Counted from the stretch's first letter, positions 9,880 through 20,179 are shown. The stretch: 64,000 bases of DNA from an uncultured bacterium (GCA_938036315.1 CALHPK010000001.1:62001-126000), one strand, 5' to 3'. Numbers and translations: made by a program. The notes: generated by a model from the sequence alone, not told the origin.

Positions 9880-9915
9880 ACATAGAAATTTACATTCACA
9901 TAGAAATTTACCCTG
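9880..9915. repeat. Two 18-bp tandem units downstream of rpsO
   Basis: ACATAGAAATTTAC occurs at 9880 and again at 9898, an 18-bp period whose last bases differ. It lies in the 278-bp gap between rpsO and the subtilase-like lipoprotein gene. A second repeat pair follows at 9941. Confidence 0.8.
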
Positions 9916-9940
9916 AAATCACTTTCTAAGACTATAGATA

Positions 9941-9970
9941 AAAGTTAACTCAAAAAAAGTTAACTCAGCT
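9941..9970. repeat. Two 15-bp tandem units
   Basis: AAAGTTAACTCA is repeated with a 15-bp period (9941-9955 and 9956-9970). GTTAAC is palindromic, so each unit carries a small dyad. Further downstream ACGAGCA occurs twice in tandem at 10077-10090. The gap shows no gene and no clear promoter apart from the AGGAG ribosome-binding site near 10126-10130. Confidence 0.8.
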
Positions 9971-10137
9971 TACAGAACATTCAGAAAAATCTCCCTACCA
10001 AAACCAAAAAATGTTCAAAATTTCACAAAACTTTGCAAAAATAATTAAATTTATGTTGATGATCGAGGAATTTACAACGAGCAACGAGCAACGGGGCAAC
10101 AAGGCAAAAGCTATAAAGAAAAAAGGAGAAACATTAT

Positions 10138-13100
10138 ATGCAAAAAAATAACAAAAACAGAAAATCGGCAGTACTAATAAAAGTACTTGCAGCAGGAATT
10201 ATCACCGCAACATCCATCTTTATCTCCTCGGCAGGATGTAAATCAAAAATAGAATCAGAAAGAAAAAAAGAGTTGCTATTTGATATACAAAGGCAGTTTG
10301 TCCAACCTCAAGAATTTGTAACAACAAGAACAGGCGTACCAATCGCAAAAGGTGAGTTCCTCACTCTGGTCAAAGCAAACTCAAAAGAAGAAATAGAGAA
10401 AAAACTCGGCGAGCTTGAAAATTATGTACTGCAAGCAGGTGGGCAGATTGGTGGTGTTATTGATTTCGGTGGAAAAAACTTTGCAAAACTTGTTCAGATT
10501 ATCATCCCCTCCGCTGACTCTCCTGAAAAGATAGAAAACGAAATCCAAAAAGTTTTGGATCTCCAGCTTGTTAACTCTGCTTTCCCAAACACCACTATGA
10601 GTGGAAACATTCTCACAAAAGGAATAGTTCCCATCGATCCACTTTTTGACTCCTGGGATGATTCCCCAGACGGTAACAATTGGCACTTTGAATTTATGAA
10701 ATTTCCTCGGGCGTGGGAGATAAAGTCCAAAGGTGAGATAAAAGTCGGAGTCATTGAATTTGGGATTGAACCACATGAGGATTTACCTGCGGATGCGATA
10801 GAAGGTTTAACAAGTTACGGTGCAGATTGGGCGCGCAAACACGGTGTGAGCGTTGTAGGAACCTTAGGCGCCAAAGGCTTCAATGGTAAAGGAATAGCAG
10901 GAGCTGTCTGGAGATGGTCAGAGTCAGAAGATAAAAAAATTCTGCTAGAACTGACAAATGGGGGACTCGGTGACTTTGTCCAAAAGTTGCTCTCACTTAT
11001 CCAAAAGGGAGCAAAGGTTATCCTATTTGCAGGAGGTCTACAATGGGAAAGCCCTCCCTCAGATGAAGATCCTTCAGCTTCGGCAATTTTGAACTACCAC
11101 AGAGAACTATTCTCAATAGTTTTCCAGTATGTCAGATATTACGACGTTCTGTTTGTGCAGTCAGCAGGAAATGAGGGATGGGATGCAAAATGGGCTGGAG
11201 TTGGAGCAGTGGTGAAAGATTTGTTCCCAGGAAATATTCTGATAGTTGGTTCAATAAACAAAGATGGTTTTGTATCAAGTTTTTCAAATTGGGGAAGAGT
11301 TGTGGATGTATATGCTCCGGGGGAAGGGATCTTCACATTGTGTGAAGGTAATTTATACTGTTTAGTCTCTGGGACATCATATTCAGCAGCACTGGTTGGG
11401 GGGCTTGCAGTACTGATAAGGAGTTTGAGACCTGATTTGAGCGCTGGAAGAGTCAAAGAAGCTATAATGAAATCAAAGATGGAACAGCTGAGGATAGCAG
11501 AAAAAGGAATTATAGTTCCGGATGCATTCTTAAGTATGGAGATAGCAAGAGGAATGGAGGCAGGATGGGAGATAGAGGAGGTACCTGAGCCACAGCCATT
11601 TGTCCCTTCTGATATCGTAGGAGGAGGGAGATTGGGACCGAAGGCTATCCAATGCGCAGTGTTTGATAACACAGACCAAGACGGGGATAGAGCATTTAAT
11701 GCGCCAAAGTGCCCCCTAAACTCAGAAGCATGCTCATCCTGTGGACTCCTTTCTGGAAGGAATAATGCTAACGGGACCAACACAGGGAGAGAACTGAATC
11801 AGCCGAATGTTATATCTACCTGCACTGGAGCAGATTCAGGAGGAAACACTGATGGTCATATAGAGTCAATTCAGGTTGAGGCAATGGCTGAATCAGGATT
11901 TTTTGAAGCTGCAAGATCAATACAACAAGCAGTAAAAGTGACAATAAGAGCTTACTGCAGAGCTGCCAATGACTTTATCGACATACTCTATACAGAGAAT
12001 GCAGATCAAGTCAACCCGACTTGGACACACTTCGGTTCCGCAAGATGCAACCAGGACCCAGGTCAATTTTATGGAGAAAATTTTTACTGCACTACTACCA
12101 ATGGAGGCTGGAAGACCTGTACAGCAAGAATTTTACTTTCTCCGAATTTACCAGCTGGAAGGTCAGTAGCAGTAAGAGCAAGATATCAGAACTCAAACTC
12201 AGGCCAGACCGGAGCTTGTTACACCGGTTCAACTGTACGAGATCATGATGATTTAGTTTTCAAGATTCAGAGTTTACCTTCTTCTTTTCAGACGGCGGTA
12301 TATCATTCTGTATTCAGGGCTCCGATTTGTACTGATACTCAGAGAGGCTGGTGTGGAACAAATGGGATTGCAAGATGCAGAAACACCACTGTAATAAGCG
12401 GTGAGAATGTACCTGGCTTTATGAACTGCGGAGCTGGAACCGCTACCAACCCTTCAGAGCCAAACACCCCCAATACAATCTACAATAGCTGTTCAGATAC
12501 AAATCAAGATGATGGTAATTCAAAGGATGAGGAGGTGAGGCGTGTAAATGTAAAAAGCTTGGCAGCCTCAGGCAAATTTGAAGGTGGAGAATTAGTTGAG
12601 GTATCCGCACTGGTATTCTGCTTTCCTTCAGCTGACCAGATAATTTTCTTGTATGCATCAGGAGTTACAACTGATACAACAAATGTTAACTGGCGACACA
12701 TCAATACAGCTTTCTGCCCAGCAGGCGGTAACTTTAGAGAACCTTTCATTTTGAATACAACCTTGACCTTGGATAACGCTGAAGGTTGGCACGCAGTAAG
12801 AACTGTTGTTATTTGGGCTTCCGGTGCTCCTCCTCAAACATCTGCATGTCCCAATTACTCCTACCGTGATGCAGATGATTTGATTTTTTATGTCAAAGCG
12901 GTTCCGCCTTCTCAACTCCCAGTCTGCGCATCATATGATAACACAACTTCAGATGGTGATCCAGCATACAACACACCAAAGTGTCCAGCAGGAGCGTCTC
13001 AGTGCTCAACTTGCGATCTTGTAAAATCCCGTGATAATATATCAACTCCGGAACAAAATCAACCAAATACTTTATCAACCACCACGCCGTGTTCAGATCA

Positions 13101-16100
13101 AACAACAGCAGGAACTTATCTTCAAACAGAAAGCTTAGAGCGTATAGAGATCAAAAGCTATACTGGAACATTTCAGCCCGGTGCAACAGCGGAGATCAGA
13201 GTCCTTGTCAACTGCACCCCAGCATATCCAACCTACTTTGATGACAGATTAAGAATCCTTTACGCACAAGATGCTAATAACCCTTCATGGCAAGTAATTG
13301 AAGATAATCTATCAGTATGCTCCGGTCCGGGGTATCAGCTTTTCACAAAAATTATCACCTTGGGTAATACCGCAGGCAATCATGTTATACGAGCTATGTT
13401 CCAGCGCGGGGATTTTTCTCCTGGTCAGGTCTGTGCTACAGGAACAGCAGGAGATACAGATGATCTTGTTTTTACAGTCGGCATACCTCAGGCACCACAG
13501 AATTTCAAAGCAGAAGGAGTCTCACCAGATAGCATAACCCTATCTTGGATAGATGTTCAGGGAGAAACTTACTATGAACTTCGCTGGACCAACACTTATA
13601 ACCCCAACTACTCCAGCTGGTACATACATTCAGCTTCGCCTCTGCCAGCTGATAGCTGGTATTATGTTGATAGACCCTTGCCAGAGGGAACATACCGCTG
13701 TTACGCCCTGAGAGCCTGTAACGCAAACGGATGCTCTTCTTATGTCTGGGACTGCGCAACCGTTCCTTCATTGAGTGCAAATTGCGCAACCTATGATTCA
13801 TCATGGAAAGTCCCTGTCTGCCCCGGAGGTGTTAACAACTGTTCAACTTGTGACCTTGTCTTGTCAAGAGATAGCATTTCACCAAGAGCTGAGCAAAATA
13901 CTCCAAATACATGGCTTAACTCCTGTGCCGATCAAGGTGGAGGAACGTATTTCGGAACAGGAAACTCCATAGAAAAGATAATTTTGACAACTACTGCAGG
14001 TTCATTTCAACCTGTGTATCCGATAAATATAACAGCACGGGTGTACTGTGCCACAGCTGGAACTCCAATCATGGCATACTACTCCGCTGGGACAAGTCCT
14101 GTTTCATTCACATTGATCTCATCCACAACATGTGCTGCGTCCGGGGCAGTTGAGGACAAAAACTTCTCATTCACACCCGGAACATCTAATTGGTACGTGA
14201 TAAGGGTGACAATGGGAGGAACAACAGTAGGGACTTGCTCAACAGGTAATCAGTTTGAAGCAGATGATGTCGCAGTGAGAATTGGAGGAGTTCCCCCGGT
14301 TCCCCAAGGCTTTGATGTCTTCTTTGTAAATCCAGATATAGCTCGAGTTGTATGGCAAGATGTTGACGGAGAAACTTACTACAGGCTTGTATCAGCTCCA
14401 ACTCCTTTAGATACGTTCACTGAAGTTACGCCTCCTTTACCTGCAGACACAACTTCATATAATCACTCAGGACTTGCAGAAGGACAAAGTATATGTTTCA
14501 AACTTCAAGCTTGTAATGGTATAGGATGCTCCGCATTCACATCTGTAAAGTGCACTACGAGATCTCCCACTCCTCCATCTAATCTTAGTATACAAGCGTA
14601 CTCAGATGAAGTTTCGACTCAGGCTACATTCACCGTTATATTCAATGATAACTCAACCAACGAAGATGGCTTTGTTATAGATAGAACTACAAATGGAACA
14701 AGCTGGACAAGATTAGAATGGTGGTCGAGCTCAGCGACAAAAACTGGAACAGGTCAAAGACAAGTCCAGCTCTCTTTGAACATGGAGATAAATACTTGCT
14801 TTAGAGTTGCAAGCTTCAAACAAGTTCCCGGCTCAGGAACTCTTTCTCTCTCATCCTGGGCAGATAACTCTACTCAGTGTGTCGTAGCAGTCAGAGCACC
14901 ATCGTCTTTACAGGTATACTCAACATTGATCCCAAAAACACTTGATCTATTCTGGGTTGACCGATCCAATTTTGAAGCAGGGTATTACATCGACTATAGA
15001 TTATCTTCGTCTCAAAACTGGAGTTCAGTATCTATTTCAAGTAATTCATCTTACTATAGATTAAGTTTCAATTCTGAGGATGTTTACTATTTGCGTGTGA
15101 CTAACTACTATGTTTCTGGAACCCCACTTGGTAGGAACTTCTCACGAGGTTACTCATCTGAGGTCCTCAAACTTGCGATGGCAAAACCTTCACCCCTTTA
15201 CACAGAAGCTTCAGGAAATAACTCTATTTACCTTGAATGGCAAGACAATGCGATCTCTGAAACAGCATACCAAATTCAGGTGAGCGATGGTACATCCTGG
15301 AGCAATCTTGCCAATACATCCCCAGATACCATAACATATGTTCACTCAGGAGTTTCAGGAAGGCTGTGTTACCGCGTCAGAGGTGTAAAGGGTTCTTATT
15401 ACACAGACTGGACTGAGGTAAGTTGCAGTTCCCCTGGTGTGGTTGGAGCTTGCTCCTCATCTGTTAATGCTGGAGTAGGCAGTAGTGAGCTGAGGGTCGC
15501 GGTAAAATCAGGAGAGCTTGCTATTGGCTATACATCCACCACATTGTATGGGATAAGAAGTTATAGCGGAACTGTTGCATGGTCTTTGCCAATAGATAAT
15601 ATTTCAGCAGTGTGCAATATCTCACCATCAACAATATTTGTTGGAAATACAGCAGGTACAGGTACAGCCTATGTAATCGATACAAACACTGGTACAGTGC
15701 TAAAATCAACCGGTGGTTTCGGGAGCTTCAGAGGGTGTGCAGTATCTTCAGATGGCTTCATATTTGCGACAGTGTCAGGAGGAACAGTTTACAAACTAAA
15801 TCCATCTTTAGTTGTTGTCGGCTCTGCAAATGCTGGAGGAACTATAGGGACAGCACCAGCTATTGATAAGAAAAGGTCATATGTGTTTGTAGTAAGACAA
15901 GATGGAGCTGTTAGAATATACAACTTGAACCTTTCTCTTGTAGGGAGCACATCTCCAATTGCAGGAGTCACATCAACATCGTCTCCAGCAATAGGACCTC
16001 AGGGCGAGATTTACTTTGGAGCATCAGATGGACGTCTCTACAAAGTTCTGAACTCATCTGGAGTATGGACTACTACCTCTGTATCTATAGGAAGTGGATT

Positions 16101-17760
16101 AGTTTCATCACCTGTGGTGTATGCAAACGGAACATCAACTATTGTTCTTGCTGGTGCTGGGACATCAGGGCAATTTTCTGCTGTGAACGGAAGAACCATG
16201 GGGATACTGTGGAGCCAGACCTTAGCTTCGGGAATTCAGTACTCAGCTGGGTTGGGGGAAGACACAGTATTTCTTGCCAGCGGGAATACAGTTTATGGCA
16301 GGAGAATTGCAGATGGTCAGCTTGTATGTAGTTACACTGTACCTGGATCTGGGAACATTTCCTCAAATATTATCATAAGTGGGCAGGATGTGATATTTTC
16401 AGATACAAGTGGAAGATTTTATGTTCTGAATGCTGGTGTCGGTGAAGCTGCGTTCTCATGGATAGACTTTGGAGGTGGAAATGGTAGAAGAGAAGGTGGC
16501 CAGCATGGGATGAAAACATATCTTACTCACGAAAGGAGCTACTGTCCTGTTTCTGGTGGGAGGATTTATGGAACAACAGTCGCAGATGTGGATGGTGATG
16601 GAACCTTAGACATAGTCGGAGTATGGGTAGATGGAGGCAGAATATATGCTATAAGAGGTGATACAGGACAAATACTATGGTCTGCACAGGTTAATGAGAC
16701 AATCCTCTGGAGTATCCCTGCAGTCGGAGACACAAATGCTGATGGGGTCCCAGATGTCGTTATAGGTACAGAATCAAATAATATATATATATTCAATGGA
16801 GGAACTGGGGCCCAGATCTCCTCCGCTAGTGGTTTGTGTGGTAAAATAAGAGCAATATCTCTTGCAAACTTAGATAACGATTCTTCACTGGAGATCATAG
16901 CAGTTGCAACTAACTGCAACAGTGTGTATGTTCTTGATTGGAATGGATTTAATTATGATATTGAGCGATTTAATTTGGGGAGTGGGAACAACAATTCATT
17001 TGCAGTAGCGGTTAACTCTGGCTCTACAAGATATATTTTTGTAACAGATTTTTCAGGGAGATTGCACAGGATAGATTATACGACAAAGACAACTTCTACG
17101 GTAACTGTATCTGGAGGTGCAAAACTGTTCTCTCCTACTGTTGCGGATATTGATGGTGACGGGCAGTTGGAGGTAGTGTTTGCTTCAAATGGCATAACAG
17201 TGTACGCATATACAATAGATATGACCCAAAAGTGGGCAGTAAACCTTGGTATTAACGATTCTATTGAAAGATGCCCAAGGGGTGCTGCACTTTCCCCAAG
17301 AGCCGGAGGAGGCTACGACTTGATCTTCACAATACCTTCATGTCAAACAACAAGCTCGTACTCATACTTGGCAAAGGTGACAGGGAGTGGAAATTCAGGA
17401 TACGTCAATTTTGTGAAAACCATTAATTCAAATGCATTGTCTGTTCCTGGGATAGTTGATATAGATGGAGATGGTAAAGATGAATATGTGGTACTAACAG
17501 ATGGAGGATACTTGTACGGATACAGGTCAGACGGAAGTATAATGTTTGCAGCACCGTACTACATCACAAATACATCCTTAGGAGCACGTGGTGCTGTGAA
17601 TTTGGCTGATGTAGATGGAGATGGGAATTTAGAGTTGGTATTTGGTAATTATTGGGGGAGCTGTATTGTGGTGTTTGAGGCAGGGGGCAGTCCCGGTGCT
17701 ACTGATAGAGTAAGATGGAGTCACTTCAGAGGGAATAAAGAGCAAAACGCTCTTAGATAG
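10138..17760 (+). CDS. Giant subtilase-like lipoprotein with Cys-rich modules, FnIII, propeller and FG-GAP repeats (2540 aa)
   Basis: The N-terminus has a basic stretch, a hydrophobic core and SSAGC with C34 as a plausible lipidation site. Residues about 60-150 resemble a subtilase propeptide. Residues about 195-450 form an S8 fold: VIEFG with E207 where the family has the catalytic Asp, HG (H235), AGNEG (N345) and GTSYSAA (S414). Four Cys-rich modules of 160-210 residues follow (about 506-711, 731-922, 930-1115, 1216-1381), with FnIII-like domains after the third (about 1118-1205) and from 1385 to about 1760. A PQQ/WD-type beta-propeller spans about 1770-2105, and FG-GAP/VCBS calcium loops (DVDGDG, DIDGDG and similar) fill 2142-2540. 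AGGAG precedes the ATG. It is probably anchored to the envelope and displayed outside; protease activity is doubtful because of E207. bioB begins 52 bp downstream. Confidence 0.8.
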   Translation: MQKNNKNRKSAVLIKVLAAGIITATSIFISSAGCKSKIESERKKELLFDIQRQFVQPQEFVTTRTGVPIAKGEFLTLVKANSKEEIEKKLGELENYVLQAGGQIGGVIDFGGKNFAKLVQIIIPSADSPEKIENEIQKVLDLQLVNSAFPNTTMSGNILTKGIVPIDPLFDSWDDSPDGNNWHFEFMKFPRAWEIKSKGEIKVGVIEFGIEPHEDLPADAIEGLTSYGADWARKHGVSVVGTLGAKGFNGKGIAGAVWRWSESEDKKILLELTNGGLGDFVQKLLSLIQKGAKVILFAGGLQWESPPSDEDPSASAILNYHRELFSIVFQYVRYYDVLFVQSAGNEGWDAKWAGVGAVVKDLFPGNILIVGSINKDGFVSSFSNWGRVVDVYAPGEGIFTLCEGNLYCLVSGTSYSAALVGGLAVLIRSLRPDLSAGRVKEAIMKSKMEQLRIAEKGIIVPDAFLSMEIARGMEAGWEIEEVPEPQPFVPSDIVGGGRLGPKAIQCAVFDNTDQDGDRAFNAPKCPLNSEACSSCGLLSGRNNANGTNTGRELNQPNVISTCTGADSGGNTDGHIESIQVEAMAESGFFEAARSIQQAVKVTIRAYCRAANDFIDILYTENADQVNPTWTHFGSARCNQDPGQFYGENFYCTTTNGGWKTCTARILLSPNLPAGRSVAVRARYQNSNSGQTGACYTGSTVRDHDDLVFKIQSLPSSFQTAVYHSVFRAPICTDTQRGWCGTNGIARCRNTTVISGENVPGFMNCGAGTATNPSEPNTPNTIYNSCSDTNQDDGNSKDEEVRRVNVKSLAASGKFEGGELVEVSALVFCFPSADQIIFLYASGVTTDTTNVNWRHINTAFCPAGGNFREPFILNTTLTLDNAEGWHAVRTVVIWASGAPPQTSACPNYSYRDADDLIFYVKAVPPSQLPVCASYDNTTSDGDPAYNTPKCPAGASQCSTCDLVKSRDNISTPEQNQPNTLSTTTPCSDQTTAGTYLQTESLERIEIKSYTGTFQPGATAEIRVLVNCTPAYPTYFDDRLRILYAQDANNPSWQVIEDNLSVCSGPGYQLFTKIITLGNTAGNHVIRAMFQRGDFSPGQVCATGTAGDTDDLVFTVGIPQAPQNFKAEGVSPDSITLSWIDVQGETYYELRWTNTYNPNYSSWYIHSASPLPADSWYYVDRPLPEGTYRCYALRACNANGCSSYVWDCATVPSLSANCATYDSSWKVPVCPGGVNNCSTCDLVLSRDSISPRAEQNTPNTWLNSCADQGGGTYFGTGNSIEKIILTTTAGSFQPVYPINITARVYCATAGTPIMAYYSAGTSPVSFTLISSTTCAASGAVEDKNFSFTPGTSNWYVIRVTMGGTTVGTCSTGNQFEADDVAVRIGGVPPVPQGFDVFFVNPDIARVVWQDVDGETYYRLVSAPTPLDTFTEVTPPLPADTTSYNHSGLAEGQSICFKLQACNGIGCSAFTSVKCTTRSPTPPSNLSIQAYSDEVSTQATFTVIFNDNSTNEDGFVIDRTTNGTSWTRLEWWSSSATKTGTGQRQVQLSLNMEINTCFRVASFKQVPGSGTLSLSSWADNSTQCVVAVRAPSSLQVYSTLIPKTLDLFWVDRSNFEAGYYIDYRLSSSQNWSSVSISSNSSYYRLSFNSEDVYYLRVTNYYVSGTPLGRNFSRGYSSEVLKLAMAKPSPLYTEASGNNSIYLEWQDNAISETAYQIQVSDGTSWSNLANTSPDTITYVHSGVSGRLCYRVRGVKGSYYTDWTEVSCSSPGVVGACSSSVNAGVGSSELRVAVKSGELAIGYTSTTLYGIRSYSGTVAWSLPIDNISAVCNISPSTIFVGNTAGTGTAYVIDTNTGTVLKSTGGFGSFRGCAVSSDGFIFATVSGGTVYKLNPSLVVVGSANAGGTIGTAPAIDKKRSYVFVVRQDGAVRIYNLNLSLVGSTSPIAGVTSTSSPAIGPQGEIYFGASDGRLYKVLNSSGVWTTTSVSIGSGLVSSPVVYANGTSTIVLAGAGTSGQFSAVNGRTMGILWSQTLASGIQYSAGLGEDTVFLASGNTVYGRRIADGQLVCSYTVPGSGNISSNIIISGQDVIFSDTSGRFYVLNAGVGEAAFSWIDFGGGNGRREGGQHGMKTYLTHERSYCPVSGGRIYGTTVADVDGDGTLDIVGVWVDGGRIYAIRGDTGQILWSAQVNETILWSIPAVGDTNADGVPDVVIGTESNNIYIFNGGTGAQISSASGLCGKIRAISLANLDNDSSLEIIAVATNCNSVYVLDWNGFNYDIERFNLGSGNNNSFAVAVNSGSTRYIFVTDFSGRLHRIDYTTKTTSTVTVSGGAKLFSPTVADIDGDGQLEVVFASNGITVYAYTIDMTQKWAVNLGINDSIERCPRGAALSPRAGGGYDLIFTIPSCQTTSSYSYLAKVTGSGNSGYVNFVKTINSNALSVPGIVDIDGDGKDEYVVLTDGGYLYGYRSDGSIMFAAPYYITNTSLGARGAVNLADVDGDGNLELVFGNYWGSCIVVFEAGGSPGATDRVRWSHFRGNKEQNALR

Positions 17761-17812
17761 AAAGTTTCCTGCAAAATTCTCAAGGTTTACATTTGACAGA
17801 ACAATAGAATTT

Positions 17813-18877
17813 ATGCCAATAGCAGTTTCCACAAAGGAGAACTACTCTGCAAAACTTGAAGAAATGACCAGAAAAATACTGAATGGTGATGAAATTTCCT
17901 GGGAAGAAGCCTTTTTTGTTCTGACCATCCCAGATTCGTATCTTGAGATGCTATTTGAAAAAGCCACAATAGTTCGCGAGAAATTCAGAGGGAACAAAAT
18001 AGATTTCTGCGCTATCATAAACGCCAAAAGCGGATTATGTCCCGAAGATTGTAAATTCTGCTCTCAGTCCCTAAGATGGAAAACAAATGTACCGCGATAT
18101 CCACTCCTGCCAGCTGAGACGGTAATCAAAGAAGCTGAAAAGGCGTACAAAATGGGAGCAACCAAATTCGGGATAGTAACCTCAGGACGAGGTCCCACTG
18201 ACGGAGAAGTAGACAAGATATGCGAAATGATAGAGGGGATTCGGAGAAAAGTTCCGGGGATAGCTCCCGATGCAACATTGGGGGAACTGACTCCAAAACA
18301 GGCGGAAAAACTTAAATTAGCCGGGGTTGAAAACTCAAATCACAACATAGAAACATCTCCTAGATACTTTAACAAGATCTGCACAACGCACACTTATGAA
18401 GATAGATTGAAAACAATAAAAATTCTTAAGGAGGCTGGAATTGGGGTATGTTCAGGATGCATCTTCGGAATGGGAGAAAGTTATGAAGACAGAGTTGAAA
18501 TAGCCTTTGAACTCAAAAGGATAGATCCAAAGATAATACCGATAAACTTCTTGAACCCCAGACCATCCACTCCATTGGAAAATACGCAGATAATCTCTCC
18601 CGAAGAAGCTGCAAAGTGTATAGCTATGATGAGGTTTGTAAACCCCAAAAAGCAGATCAAAGTCGCTGGGGGCAGAGAGGTAGTATTCGGAGACAAACAG
18701 GATTGGGTCATAAAAGCAGGAGCAGACGACCTTATGGTTGGAAACTATCTGACAACCCCCGGTCAAGATTTCAGAAAAGATTGGGAACTCGTAAAATCTC
18801 TCGGATTAGAACTTCCGGATCATATAAATATGAATAATAATAATAAAAATCAAAAAATAAACCATAGCGGAATTTAA
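17813..18877 (+). CDS. bioB: Biotin synthase
   Basis: BioB is a radical SAM enzyme that inserts sulfur into dethiobiotin, the last step of biotin synthesis. The 4Fe-4S cluster motif CPEDCKFC is at C76, C80 and C83, followed by the family's SQS. Further family landmarks are NIETSPRYF and a CSGCIFGMGE block whose first Cys aligns with a 2Fe-2S ligand. The blocks FLNPRPSTPLE and GGREVVFGDKQDW are also typical. The length of 354 is normal. The tail after about residue 338 is Asn/Lys-rich and comes from an AAT trinucleotide run, which looks like a drifting C-terminus. No other biotin gene is in the window. Confidence 0.96.
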   Translation: MPIAVSTKENYSAKLEEMTRKILNGDEISWEEAFFVLTIPDSYLEMLFEKATIVREKFRGNKIDFCAIINAKSGLCPEDCKFCSQSLRWKTNVPRYPLLPAETVIKEAEKAYKMGATKFGIVTSGRGPTDGEVDKICEMIEGIRRKVPGIAPDATLGELTPKQAEKLKLAGVENSNHNIETSPRYFNKICTTHTYEDRLKTIKILKEAGIGVCSGCIFGMGESYEDRVEIAFELKRIDPKIIPINFLNPRPSTPLENTQIISPEEAAKCIAMMRFVNPKKQIKVAGGREVVFGDKQDWVIKAGADDLMVGNYLTTPGQDFRKDWELVKSLGLELPDHINMNNNNKNQKINHSGI

Positions 18878-18896
18878 AATGTAAAATATCAATCTT

Positions 18897-19319
18897 ATGA
18901 AATTTGAACAATTCAGAAAAATAGCTAGGATTTATGCGATCTCCCATTTTATAGCTGGGTCACTGTACATACCATTGCACAAAGTGATACCCGAGATCAT
19001 AAACGCTGTATCAGATATTCTAAACCTTCCGTTTGATTTCCTTCCTTTACCCTCCGAAAAGTTCTGGTTCACTTTATCTATATCTATGATGTATATGATT
19101 GCCTTCTGTTCGTTTTATGCATCCTTATCTGAAAAGAACGTTCCAGCGTGGCCAGCAGTTATAATCTCAAAGGGAGTTTCTACATTCTTTTTTATCGTCT
19201 TCTTTTTTTATGATGTTATGGCTTTGGCCTACATAGTTGGAGTTATCGTTGATGGACCACTATTCCTGATCGCTACCTTAGCTTGGACAAAATATAAAAG
19301 AACTAATCTTGCAAAATAA
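18897..19319 (+). CDS. Small integral membrane protein, family not recognised
   Basis: This 140-residue protein appears to have four transmembrane segments (about residues 12-30, 55-80, 84-105 and 108-130) and a basic end, KYKRTNLAK. I do not recognise a family. The overall look resembles small multi-pass membrane proteins annotated as DUFs. It starts 19 bp after bioB on the same strand, so cotranscription is possible, but nothing in the sequence ties it to biotin. Its 3' end overlaps the 3' end of the convergent TauE/SafE gene by 17 bp. Confidence 0.65.
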   Translation: MKFEQFRKIARIYAISHFIAGSLYIPLHKVIPEIINAVSDILNLPFDFLPLPSEKFWFTLSISMMYMIAFCSFYASLSEKNVPAWPAVIISKGVSTFFFIVFFFYDVMALAYIVGVIVDGPLFLIATLAWTKYKRTNLAK

Positions 19320-20082
19320 CCGAGATTATCCTGAAAACTCCTATTGATGCTATAACCACAGCAAAGATTCTTTGGATAACCGATTTTGTTAGTTTTTTAG
19401 CTCCCAAATTTGATCCAGCAAAAGCGCCCATAATAACTGGCAATGAGAAGTAAAATACGAATTTCAGGTTGAGATGTGATTTTGTTATATGTCCGCCGAG
19501 TCCACTTATTGAGTTGACGAGGATAAAGAAAGAACTCAGAGCGGCGGTTTCCTTTTCATCTGTCACTTTAAGAAGGTAAGAGATTGGTCCGATAAATACT
19601 CCACATCCAATCCCCACAATACCCCCGATCAGTCCAAAAACTCCCGAGAGAATAAGGAGTAAGGTATAGTTTGTGAAGCTCGGTCTTTCTTCCGCCACTG
19701 TTTCATTTCTTTTTTCTGTTCTTTTTTCTGTCGCATCTTCTCTTATCGGGAGTAACATTATAAGGCTGGTGATGATAAGGATCGTTCCGACCAGAATGTC
19801 AAACAGATTTTGGGTTATTTTCAACGTTCCTCCCAGGAATGCAGTTGGAGCAGATACTATAACAACGGGGATCATTTTCTTTCTGAAGTATCCACTTTTT
19901 ATCCAGTTTATCACAGATGTAAATGAAGATAAAATACTCAGTGTCAGGGCTGTTGGTGGTATAGCTTTATAATCAATATTCATAAGAGTGAGGTATGCAA
20001 GGTATGCTGAAGCTCCTCCCATTCCCACAGATGAGTAGAGCAAAGCGGTGATGAAAAAAATCGCCTGCCATACAAAAATCAT
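19303..20082 (-). CDS. TauE/SafE-family membrane transporter
   Basis: The TauE/SafE (DUF81) family consists of integral membrane permeases proposed to export sulfite or sulfoacetate, or to move other small anions. The 259-residue protein has two hydrophobic halves separated by a charged loop (about residues 118-135, EDATEKRTEKRNE). Each half carries the family's Gly-rich re-entrant motif: GMGGASAYLAY in the first, and GLIGGIVGIGCGVFIGP in the second. About eight transmembrane helices are likely. The ATG at 20082 gives a start directly in the first helix, as is usual. The substrate cannot be predicted. The gene is alone on its strand here, convergent with the small membrane-protein gene. Confidence 0.85.
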   Translation of the reverse strand: MIFVWQAIFFITALLYSSVGMGGASAYLAYLTLMNIDYKAIPPTALTLSILSSFTSVINWIKSGYFRKKMIPVVIVSAPTAFLGGTLKITQNLFDILVGTILIITSLIMLLPIREDATEKRTEKRNETVAEERPSFTNYTLLLILSGVFGLIGGIVGIGCGVFIGPISYLLKVTDEKETAALSSFFILVNSISGLGGHITKSHLNLKFVFYFSLPVIMGAFAGSNLGAKKLTKSVIQRIFAVVIASIGVFRIISVILQD

Positions 20083-20179
20083 ATTTCAATGATATAAAGC
20101 TTGTATCACTTATTCAAAAGATATGAATTCCAGCAAAAAACTTCATCAGCGTGAAGAAAAATAATTTATACCTCAAGGT

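Noticed and set aside
10053-10151. 32-codon frame overlapping the start of the subtilase-like gene
   Set aside because: No good ribosome-binding site, contains the short ACGAGCA repeat, and no conservation can be judged.
10138-17760. Giant lipoprotein considered as a recent horizontal acquisition because of its different codon feel
   Set aside because: Base composition was judged only by eye, and no mobile element or insertion boundary is visible.
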